In this document: positions 1 to 5,362 of the stretch, one piece after another
How positions within the stretch are numbered: position 1 is the stretch's first letter
How the letters are laid out: each line of letters begins with the position of its first letter
DNA from: Turicibacter sp.
Lineage (GTDB): Bacteria; Bacillota; Bacilli; MOL361; Turicibacteraceae
Length of the DNA: 5,362 nt
NCBI GenBank assembly: GCA_030531025.1
Contig: JAUMTV010000042.1
Span: 20,522-25,883 of the forward strand
Direction: 5' to 3'
Notes under the pieces: generated by a model
Databases searched by the model: none
Told to the model about the DNA's origin: nothing
Seen by the model: the letters and a program-made list of their open reading frames with translations, nothing else
Made by a program: the position numbers and the translations under genes

Positions 1-1
1 A

Positions 2-424
2 CATATAATTTATACTATTGGTTTTTCAGGTAGTGATTATATGGAAAATTATAGAATGAAAGTTAATGGAGAAGAGGTACTTGTTGAAATAGTAGAAGAG
101 AGTAATGAAGAAGGTACTGTTAAGTTAAAGGTTGAAGTTGATAAAGTAGATGCAGATATGGATGCTCTTATTTATGTTGGTCCTATGGAAAGAGATGTTG
201 AGTTTAAGGTTATACCTAAGATGGAAACTTTAACTTTAGTAGAGGCAATAGAAGAAGTTGAAGAAATCCCAGCAGAAGATGAAGAAGTTTCAGTAGAAGA
301 AGAAACTTTAGCAGTAGTAGCTAAAGATGAAAAAAATAATAATAATATTACTTTAATTATAGCAGGGGTTGTTGTTATAGTTGCAATTGGAGCAATAGTT
401 ATTGTAAAAGCAAAAAAGAAGTAA
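2..424 (+). CDS. NEAT-domain surface protein, C-terminal part only (5' end outside window)
   Basis: The frame is open to the window edge, so this is the last 140 codons of a longer gene. The ATG at 41 lies inside a domain and is not preceded by a good ribosome site, so I do not take it as the start. The visible protein begins with YTIGFSGSDYMENYRMKVNG and runs to the strand IYVGPMERDVEFKV (about nt 170-211). By eye this resembles the last strands of a NEAT domain, the beta-sandwich that binds heme or hemoproteins on Gram-positive surfaces. An acidic, proline-poor linker follows (nt 248-310), then an NNNN run, a membrane segment of about 20 residues (nt 347-406) and the tail KAKKK. This is a typical C-terminal anchor, but no LPXTG or NPxTN sortase motif precedes it. 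The heme-importer lipoprotein gene starts 38 bases downstream with no terminator between, which supports a role in heme capture or relay. The NEAT call rests on pattern memory plus context. Confidence 0.7.
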   Translation, partial: HIIYTIGFSGSDYMENYRMKVNGEEVLVEIVEESNEEGTVKLKVEVDKVDADMDALIYVGPMERDVEFKVIPKMETLTLVEAIEEVEEIPAEDEEVSVEEETLAVVAKDEKNNNNITLIIAGVVVIVAIGAIVIVKAKKK

Positions 425-462
425 TAAATTATTGAAAAGAAGTTGTAGGAAGGTTATATATT

Positions 463-1353
463 ATGAAATATAAAAGAATTAAATCTATTATAGCAGCAGG
501 GATTATGACTTTAGGATTAGTAAGTTGTAGTTCTGAAAGTAGTGAAGATAAAACTGTTGCAGTAGGTAACGGGGAAGAGATAGTCGTTGCAACATCAGTT
601 GCAGTAACAGAAATATTAGACGCGTTAGGAGTTAAGGTTTCAGGAGTACCAAGCACATCTTATGAATTGCCAGGAAGCACTAAAGATGTAGTTGAAGTTG
701 GAAATCCAATGAGTCCAGATTTAGAAATAATTAAATCATTAAATCCAACAATGGTAGTATCAGTAGATACTTTAGGGTCTGATTATATGAATTTATTTAC
801 AGAAAACAATATTCCAAGTGAATTTGTTTCTTTAGAAAGTTTAGATGGGTTAAAAGAAGCAATAACTACTTTAGGAGAAAAATTTGATAAAAATGATGAA
901 GCTAAGGATTTATTAGAACAAATAGAATCAAAGGAATTAGAAGTTAAAGAAAAAGCTGATAATTTAGATAATCCAGAAGTTTTAGTTTTATTTGCAGCAC
1001 CAGGTTCAACAATGATAGCAACCTCAAAATCTTATGTTGGAAGTTTAGTTGAACTTGTTGGTGGGAAAAACATAATTGAAGATAGTAGTACAGCATTTAT
1101 AACTTATAATAAAGAAGATTTAGCTATGCTTAATCCAGAAAAGATTTTAGTTATGGTACATGCTTTACCAGAAGAAACAAAAGCAGCATTAGAAGCAGAA
1201 ATGGCAAGTGATTCTGCATGGCAAAATATAAATGCTGTAAAAGAGGGAAATGTAATTTACTTAGATAATGAGTATTTTGGAATGAGTGCAAACCTTAAGG
1301 TTATTGAAGGATTAGAGATGCTAAGTGATATAGTTCATGGTAGTGGAGAATAA
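463..1353 (+). CDS. isdE: Heme ABC transporter substrate-binding lipoprotein IsdE
   Basis: This 296-residue lipoprotein binds heme at the outer membrane face and passes it to the permease. Residues 1-21 form a lipoprotein signal peptide (basic start, hydrophobic core, lipobox LVSC with Cys22). The rest is a class III (PF01497-type) binding protein: an N-lobe from about 38-160, a helical backbone rich in E and K near 140-170, and a C-lobe from about 172-290. It follows S. aureus IsdE closely along its length, for example VPSTSYELP, VGNPMSPD, ATSKSYVG and the ending YFGMSANL. The heme-iron ligands of IsdE, Met78 and His229, correspond to Met83 (GNPMSPD) and His233 (VHALPEE) here, which favours heme over siderophore. 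The ATG at 463 is set by AGGAAGG at 447-453, nine bases upstream. The permease starts two bases after the stop, so the genes are cotranscribed. Length is normal and nothing looks broken. Confidence 0.93.
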   Translation: MKYKRIKSIIAAGIMTLGLVSCSSESSEDKTVAVGNGEEIVVATSVAVTEILDALGVKVSGVPSTSYELPGSTKDVVEVGNPMSPDLEIIKSLNPTMVVSVDTLGSDYMNLFTENNIPSEFVSLESLDGLKEAITTLGEKFDKNDEAKDLLEQIESKELEVKEKADNLDNPEVLVLFAAPGSTMIATSKSYVGSLVELVGGKNIIEDSSTAFITYNKEDLAMLNPEKILVMVHALPEETKAALEAEMASDSAWQNINAVKEGNVIYLDNEYFGMSANLKVIEGLEMLSDIVHGSGE

Positions 1354-1355
1354 TT

Positions 1356-2348
1356 ATGAGAGTTTCAGATAAAAAATTTAAAGTATCATTTATAGTAATA
1401 GCCTTAATGGTGTTATTAGCAACTATACTAGTTTCATTAAAATTAGGTAGTGTAAATATAACATTTAAAGAGCTTATAAGTGTATTATTTTCAGGACAAT
1501 CAGAGGGTAATATAGGAATTATTAAAGATTTAAGAATGCCGAGAGTTATAATAGCTGTATTAGTTGGAGCAAACTTAGCAATAGCAGGAGTTTTATTACA
1601 ATCTGTAATAAGGAATCCACTAGCGGATCCATATATAACGGGTATATCTTCAGGAGCATGTGTAGTTACAGTTTTCTTTATGGTATTTATACCAAGCATA
1701 ACTAATTTAAGACCTATATTTGGTTTTTTTGGTGGATTAGTATGCTGTGTGATTATTTATTTTATGGCATATAAAAATGGGTTATCTCCAATAAGAATTG
1801 TATTAGCAGGTGCAGCATGTAATGCATTATTAGGTGGATTTTCATCTATGATTACTGTTAGTGCAGGGCTTGGAGCAAGTAATATTCAAAAGTGGATGAT
1901 GGGAAGCCTAGCAACTGTTAATTGGAGCAATGTGCATATACTATTAATTTATTCTGTTGTAGGAATAGTTGCAGCATTATTATTAAGTAAGGTTTGTAAT
2001 ATATTAGCTCTTGGTAGTAAAAATGCAAGAAGCTTAGGTTTTAACTCTGATTTATATATGATAATAGTTACTGCTGTAGCCGTATTTTTAGCAAGTATAT
2101 CAACTGCAATTGCAGGTATTATATCCTTCGTTGGATTAGTTGTTCCTCATGTTTGCAGAATTATTATAGGATCTGATCATAAGTATTTAATTCCTTGTAG
2201 TGGAATAGTAGGAGGATTCTTAGTATTGTTTGCTGATACTGTTGGAAGAATGGCTATGAGACCTAATGAAATACCAGTAGGAGTAGTAACTGCTATATTG
2301 GGAGCACCATTTTTCTTATACCTTTTAAGAAGGAGTGACTTAAAGTAA
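1356..2348 (+). CDS. isdF: Heme ABC transporter permease, FecCD family (IsdF-like)
   Basis: This 330-residue integral membrane protein should form the homodimeric channel of the heme importer. About nine hydrophobic stretches cover most of the chain, beginning with residues 9-29. FecCD family hallmarks are present in order: RMPRVIIAVLVGANLAIAG (60-78), QSVIRNPLADPYITG (82-96), the cytoplasmic coupling segment ALGSKNARSLGFN (218-230), GIISFVGLVVPHVCR (254-268), and the C-terminal PNEIPVGVVTAILGAPFF (303-320). Length is typical of the family. The ATG at 1356 follows the isdE stop by two bases, with GGAG at 1344-1347 inside the end of isdE as its ribosome site. The stop overlaps the ATPase start by one base. 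Heme is inferred as substrate from the IsdE partner and the NEAT gene; the permease alone cannot separate heme from siderophore or cobalamin transport. Confidence 0.92.
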   Translation: MRVSDKKFKVSFIVIALMVLLATILVSLKLGSVNITFKELISVLFSGQSEGNIGIIKDLRMPRVIIAVLVGANLAIAGVLLQSVIRNPLADPYITGISSGACVVTVFFMVFIPSITNLRPIFGFFGGLVCCVIIYFMAYKNGLSPIRIVLAGAACNALLGGFSSMITVSAGLGASNIQKWMMGSLATVNWSNVHILLIYSVVGIVAALLLSKVCNILALGSKNARSLGFNSDLYMIIVTAVAVFLASISTAIAGIISFVGLVVPHVCRIIIGSDHKYLIPCSGIVGGFLVLFADTVGRMAMRPNEIPVGVVTAILGAPFFLYLLRRSDLK

Positions 2349-3118
2349 TGATAAAGGCAAAAGACTTATGCTTCTCTTATGATAAAGATAAAAGCTTTAT
2401 TACTAAGTTAAATGTGGAAATAGAAAAGGGAAAAATAACAACTATATTAGGACCTAATGGTAGTGGTAAATCTACGTTATTAAGTATATTTGCAGGATTA
2501 AATAAACCTACTTCTGGAGAAGTAAGTATTAATGGGAAATCTATAAATTCTTTAAAGCAAAAGGAGTTAGCTAGAGAAATTGCCATAGTTCATCAGCAAA
2601 ATACAGTTCCTAGCGATATTACTGTTAAAGAATTGGTGGCTTATGGCAGAATACCTCATAAAAAGTATTTCCAAGGAAATAATGAAAGTGATGATGAAAT
2701 TATTGAATGGGCTATAAAAAGAACTGGTCTTGAAAATTTAAAAGATAAAGCTGTTATGGGGATGTCTGGAGGTGAAAGGCAAAGGGCTTTTATAGCAATG
2801 TCATTAGCACAGAAAAGTGAAATTTTATTTTTAGATGAACACACAACATATTTAGATATTTATCATCAAATTGAAATATTAGAGCTTGTTAAGGAGTTAA
2901 ATGATGAAGAAGATTTAACTGTTGTTATGGTATTACATGATATTAATCAAGCTATAAAATATAGTGATAATGTTATAGTAATGAAATCTGGACAAGTTAT
3001 TGCAAGCGGAAATGCAAATAAGGTAATAAACATGAGTTTGCTTAATAATGTATATAACATTGGTGGGTTTATAAGTGAAATAGAAAAAGAAACATTCTTT
3101 GTACCATTAAAGTTATAA
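2348..3118 (+). CDS. Iron/heme ABC transporter ATPase, FepC/FhuC type
   Basis: This 256-residue cytoplasmic ATPase should power the importer formed with the upstream permease. All nucleotide-binding elements are visible: Walker A GPNGSGKS (35-42), Q-loop around Gln83 in IVHQQN, signature MSGGERQR (139-146), Walker B ILFLDE (159-164), D-loop YLD (168-170) and switch His197 in VLHD. The segment ITVKELVAYGRIPH (91-104) is typical of ATPases for iron-chelate, heme and cobalamin importers. The residue after the Walker B glutamate is His165, where this family usually has proline; all catalytic residues are kept, so the enzyme is probably active. The start codon shares its A with the permease stop (TAATG at 2346-2350), and AAGGAG at 2330-2335 lies 12 bases upstream, so translational coupling is likely. 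S. aureus Isd relies on an unlinked FhuC ATPase; here the importer has its own. Confidence 0.93.
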   Translation: MIKAKDLCFSYDKDKSFITKLNVEIEKGKITTILGPNGSGKSTLLSIFAGLNKPTSGEVSINGKSINSLKQKELAREIAIVHQQNTVPSDITVKELVAYGRIPHKKYFQGNNESDDEIIEWAIKRTGLENLKDKAVMGMSGGERQRAFIAMSLAQKSEILFLDEHTTYLDIYHQIEILELVKELNDEEDLTVVMVLHDINQAIKYSDNVIVMKSGQVIASGNANKVINMSLLNNVYNIGGFISEIEKETFFVPLKL

Positions 3119-3133
3119 AGAGGGAGAGGCAAA

Positions 3134-3889
3134 ATGAAAAATAGTAAGAATAAGATTTTAGCAGTGGCAGTTTGTGGAGTTATAGTAAGTTCAATAGGTG
3201 CAAGCTTATTACTAGACAAAACAAAAGAACAAGCTAGTGATGATATAAAAAATAATTTAGAAGAAGTTAATAATGAGATAGAGGAAGAAGTTGTTGAAGA
3301 AGGTATAGAGGAAGTTGAAAATACTGATGATAGTATTGTAAATGAAGTTGAAGAAACAGCTGAAGATTCCAATGATGAAGTTGTTATAGCTAATAATGAT
3401 ACTTCATCTAATACTAGTAATAACAATATAAACTCTAATACAAGTACTTCTGAAGTAGGAGTATCTAGTAGTAATTCACAAAACACAACAGTGAATAATA
3501 GTTCTAGCAATACAGTAGCTGGAAGTAATTCAGAAACAGGAAGCAATGTAGTTGAGGAAGTAAAGGGTAATGTAAGTAATAGCACTCAAGACTCAACAGC
3601 AAATGATAATATAGAAAGTACATCAAAATATAAAGATGGTACGTACTCAGGGTCAGCATCAGGATTTGCAGGTACATTACAAGTTAGTGTACAAATTTCT
3701 AATGATATAATAACAAGTATTACTGTTACTAGTCATAATGAAACACCAGGGATTTGTGATAGGGCTATAGAGGAGATACCAACTAAAATAATATCAAATC
3801 AAAGTACTAGTGTAGATGTAGTTTCAGGTGCAACATATACTAGCAATGGAATAATTAATGCAGTAAGCAATGCATTAAGCAAAGCTTAA
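3134..3889 (+). CDS. Membrane-anchored FMN_bind-domain protein, predicted covalently flavinylated
   Basis: This 251-residue protein has three parts. Residues 1-27 are a basic start and one hydrophobic segment, which should anchor it with the C-terminus outside; Cys14 lies in VAVC, not a proper lipobox. Residues about 31-165 are a low-complexity spacer, first Glu-rich (41-79), then Asn/Ser/Thr-rich (87-164), long enough to reach into or through the wall. Residues 166-251 are an FMN_bind domain (PF04205-type): YKDGTYSGSASGF, then HNETPGICDRAI, and DVVSGATYTSNG at 228-239. The D-x-x-S-G-A-T part matches the flavinylation motif of NqrC/RnfG-type proteins, so Thr234 is the predicted FMN attachment site. 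Electron transfer outside the membrane is the family role. GGGAG at 3122-3126 sets the ATG; the gene starts 15 bases after the ATPase stop and so should belong to the heme operon. A role in reducing heme or iron is inference from position. Confidence 0.86.
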   Translation: MKNSKNKILAVAVCGVIVSSIGASLLLDKTKEQASDDIKNNLEEVNNEIEEEVVEEGIEEVENTDDSIVNEVEETAEDSNDEVVIANNDTSSNTSNNNINSNTSTSEVGVSSSNSQNTTVNNSSSNTVAGSNSETGSNVVEEVKGNVSNSTQDSTANDNIESTSKYKDGTYSGSASGFAGTLQVSVQISNDIITSITVTSHNETPGICDRAIEEIPTKIISNQSTSVDVVSGATYTSNGIINAVSNALSKA

Positions 3890-3906
3890 TTTAGTTAAGT
3901 GTTAAC

Positions 3907-3951
3907 AAGTAAGAGTTAAGAGTATAAATATAGTACTTTTAGCTCTTACTT
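3907..3951 (+). terminator. Long hairpin after the FMN_bind gene, probable terminator or attenuator
   Basis: AAGTAAGAG (3907-3915) pairs perfectly with CTCTTACTT (3943-3951). The pairing continues inward to 3925/3933, giving about 19 pairs including three G-U pairs around a 7-base loop (3926-3932). The tail TATTATATA is A/U-rich but not a clean U run, so termination may be partial. It lies 18 bases after the FMN_bind stop and 108 bases before apbE, so it probably lowers transcription into apbE rather than fully separating it. Confidence 0.6.
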
Positions 3952-3994
3952 TATTATATAGGTGCATAGAAAAGCAAATATTAATTAGATTGAA

Positions 3995-4013
3995 ATTATT
4001 TTAAAGAAATAAT
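3995..4013. promoter_or_regulatory. AT-rich 19-base imperfect palindrome upstream of apbE (possible operator)
   Basis: ATTATTT (3995-4001) and AAATAAT (4007-4013) are perfect inverted repeats around a 5-base centre. The 19-base length is that of a Fur-type box, but only about 8 of 19 positions agree with the classical Fur consensus. A TTGAAA that could serve as a -35 element sits at 3990-3995, with no good -10 at the right distance. In a genome this AT-rich such a repeat can arise by chance, so this is weak. Confidence 0.2.
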
Positions 4014-4043
4014 GAAGAAGATAGTTTAGATAAGTTCATATAT

Positions 4044-4048
4044 AGGAG
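4044..4048 (+). promoter_or_regulatory. Ribosome binding site of apbE (fixes the start without a signal peptide)
   Basis: AGGAG ends 10 bases before the ATG at 4059. Upstream in the same frame there is no ATG, GTG or TTG before the TAA at 4002-4004, so the protein cannot be extended to include a signal peptide. Confidence 0.8.
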
Positions 4049-4058
4049 ATATAGTTAT

Positions 4059-5039
4059 ATGAAAGAGTTTTTAGAAAAAGAAGATTTTATATTTAATACA
4101 AGAGTTTATCAAAAAATAGGATATGATAATAATGAAAAAGAAGATATATTATTTAAAATAAAGGAAATAGCTGAAAATGCAACTTTAATTATGTATGAAT
4201 TTGAAGAAAAGTTAAGTTTCTTTAAGGAAAATAGTGAAATAAGTAAAATAAATAGAAATTCAGCTAAGGGGTTTACCAAAGTTTCCTTTGATACATTTGA
4301 AATATTGAAAAAGTCAGCATATTACTCTAAATTAACTAATGGTATATTTGATATAACTATTGCTCCTTTAGTTAAAGAGTGGGCAATTAATAGTGAAAAT
4401 CCTAGAATTTTGAGCCATAATATAGTCAAAGAATTGCTTAACTTGGTTGATTATGAAGATGTTATATTAAATGACAGTAATTTATCAGTTATGTTATTAA
4501 GAGAAAATCAAAAAATTGATTTAGGAGGTATTGCAAAAGGATACATTGCAGATAAAATAATAGAATTTTATAAGAAGAATAATATAAATTCAGCAATAAT
4601 AAATATAGGCGGCAATATAAAAGTTTTAGGGGGAAAAAGTGAATATGATTTATGGAGTGTGGGAATATTTGAGCCTAAAAAGCATAGCCAAAAGGTTATT
4701 TGTTCTGTTGAAGTTGAAAATAAATCTATAGTCACATCTGGCAGTTATGAAAGAGCATTTATGTATAATGGAGAATTATATTGTCATATATTAAATACCA
4801 AAACTGGATATCCTATTAAATCAGATTTAAAGTCAATGACTATAGTAAGTGATGAATCTATAGATGGGGATGTGCTTTCAACTCCGCTATTTATAATGGG
4901 AAAAGATAAAGCTTATGAATTTATGAAAAAGCATAATATAAGTGGAATAATGGTTACTAATAAGAATGAAATAATAGTTACTAAAGATTTAATAGAGGGA
5001 TTTAAGTTATTTGAAGATTATAAGGTCTTAACTTTTTAG
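4059..5039 (+). CDS. apbE: FAD:protein FMN transferase ApbE, without signal peptide
   Basis: This 326-residue enzyme belongs to the ApbE family, which moves FMN from FAD onto a threonine or serine of FMN_bind domains with Mg2+. The family motifs occur in order: FFKENSEISKIN (54-65), TNGIFDITIAPLVKEW (93-108), KIDLGGIAKGYIAD (152-165), INIGGNI (181-187), TSGSYERAF (226-234), YCHILNTKTGYPI (241-253) and DGDVLSTPLFIMG (269-281). Asp271 and Thr275 in the last motif are the probable metal ligands, by comparison with ADALATALF in other members. Length suits a complete catalytic domain. The chain starts MKEFLEKEDFIFNTRVYQKI, already the first strand of the domain, with no hydrophobic or lipoprotein leader; many ApbE proteins are exported lipoproteins. 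The likely substrate is the FMN_bind protein encoded 169 bases upstream. A hairpin lies between the two genes, and I see no convincing promoter for apbE. Confidence 0.92.
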   Translation: MKEFLEKEDFIFNTRVYQKIGYDNNEKEDILFKIKEIAENATLIMYEFEEKLSFFKENSEISKINRNSAKGFTKVSFDTFEILKKSAYYSKLTNGIFDITIAPLVKEWAINSENPRILSHNIVKELLNLVDYEDVILNDSNLSVMLLRENQKIDLGGIAKGYIADKIIEFYKKNNINSAIINIGGNIKVLGGKSEYDLWSVGIFEPKKHSQKVICSVEVENKSIVTSGSYERAFMYNGELYCHILNTKTGYPIKSDLKSMTIVSDESIDGDVLSTPLFIMGKDKAYEFMKKHNISGIMVTNKNEIIVTKDLIEGFKLFEDYKVLTF

Positions 5040-5230
5040 AATTAAATGCAGTTAAAATTATTTCTAAGGGTCAATTATTATTAGAGTTTGATATTAATGA
5101 AATAAATAAGGCTGGTTTCTCAACAGTAACGCCTGTAATAGTAACTAATGCTGATAGTTATCTAGATGTTGTTGAAACTGATAAAAAGAAAACAGATTAT
5201 AATGAAAAATTATTAACTGTAGTAGTTTAA
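5024..5230 (+). pseudogene. Open frame without a start codon, probable 3' remnant of an unidentified gene
   Basis: From the TAA at 5021-5023 to the TAA at 5228-5230 one frame stays open for 68 codons. It overlaps the end of apbE by 16 bases in another frame. It contains no ATG, GTG or TTG and no ribosome site in a useful place, so it cannot be a normal gene as it stands. Yet the product looks protein-like: VKIISKGQLLLEFDINEI, then TPVIVTNADSYLDVVETD, and the ending NEKLLTVVV, an alternation of hydrophobic and polar residues suggesting beta strands. I do not recognise the family. It may be the C-terminal end of a surface or binding domain left after a deletion, or an open frame arising by chance. 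The terminator 77 bases downstream could originally have belonged to it. Confidence 0.4.
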
Positions 5231-5306
5231 TTAAATAAAAAGTAAGAATTGATAATAATAGATTTCAAAAGTAATCTTGAAAAATAAATATATATAAATT
5301 TAATTG

Positions 5307-5344
5307 AAACTCAGAGGTGAAATAATTTTACTTCTGAGTTTTTT
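5307..5344 (+). terminator. Strong intrinsic terminator at the end of the locus
   Basis: AAACTCAGA (5307-5315) pairs with TCTGAGTTT (5333-5341). The stem continues inward to 5322/5326 with two G-U pairs, giving about 16 pairs around a TAA loop. Six T residues (5339-5344) end it, the first three within the stem. The U run supports + strand termination. The other strand also has an A/T-rich flank, so two-way activity is possible. No gene is visible between 5231 and the hairpin. Confidence 0.88.
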
Positions 5345-5362
5345 GTATGGAAGTATACCCAT

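Noticed and set aside
41..424. A complete 127-residue protein starting at the ATG at 41
   Set aside because: The frame stays open to the window edge, the upstream codons continue the same domain (YTIGFSGSDY), and no good ribosome site precedes this ATG.
1301..1699. A 132-codon open frame on the minus strand
   Set aside because: It is fully covered by the well-supported isdE and isdF genes and shows no family features. The minus-strand frames at 429-656, 2377-2586 and 2656-2844 are rejected for the same kind of reason.
2955..2985. Fur-box-like GATAATG sequence
   Set aside because: It lies inside the ATPase coding region, encodes conserved-looking residues, and has no matching second half.
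3134..3220. Lipoprotein signal peptide in the FMN_bind protein (Cys14)
   Set aside because: The residues before Cys14 read VAV, lacking the small residue needed just before the cysteine, and too little hydrophobic core precedes it. A plain N-terminal membrane anchor fits better.
2947..3585. A 212-codon open frame on the minus strand
   Set aside because: It lies opposite the low-complexity Glu/Asn/Ser part of the FMN_bind gene and the end of the ATPase gene. Its product is a Leu/Ser/Thr-rich mirror of that repeat composition, with no recognisable domain.
5046..5084. Small gene starting at the ATG at 5046
   Set aside because: It ends at a TAG after 12 codons, lies in a different frame from the longer open stretch, and has no ribosome site.
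5263..5282. Inverted repeat TTTCAA/TTGAAA after the orphan frame
   Set aside because: Only six A/T-rich pairs with an eight-base loop and no U run; expected by chance at this base composition.

Overview
The window is very AT-rich, its genes use A/T-ending codons, and its Shine-Dalgarno sites are strong AGGAGG-like sites. This suggests a low-GC Firmicute, most likely Clostridium or a close relative. All recognisable genes lie on the + strand with short gaps, and the segment reads as the downstream part of a heme (iron) acquisition locus.

Layout: 2-424 is the 3' end of a membrane-anchored surface protein carrying the C-terminal part of a probable NEAT (heme-binding) domain. It is followed by a complete heme ABC importer: the lipoprotein IsdE (463-1353), the FecCD-type permease IsdF (1356-2348) and a dedicated ATPase (2348-3118). 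These genes are tightly packed; permease and ATPase share one base (TAATG). Sixteen bases later comes a membrane-tethered protein with a long low-complexity spacer and a C-terminal FMN_bind domain with a flavinylation motif (3134-3889). A long hairpin (3907-3951), probably a terminator or attenuator, separates it from apbE (4059-5039), which encodes an FAD:protein FMN transferase, the enzyme type that loads FMN onto such domains. After apbE lies an open frame with no start codon (5024-5230), probably a gene remnant, and a strong intrinsic terminator (5307-5344) closes the unit.

How the parts may work together: the NEAT protein would hand heme across the wall to IsdE, and IsdF plus the ATPase would import it. 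The FMN_bind protein, once carrying covalent FMN from ApbE, could supply electrons outside the membrane, for example to reduce ferric heme or iron before or during capture. The importer assignment is strong (Met83 and His233 of IsdE match the heme ligands Met78 and His229 of S. aureus IsdE). The redox link is inference from gene order. The main oddities are that ApbE has no signal peptide although its presumed substrate is exported, that the NEAT domain seems to lack the usual tyrosine pair, and that an orphan reading frame follows apbE.
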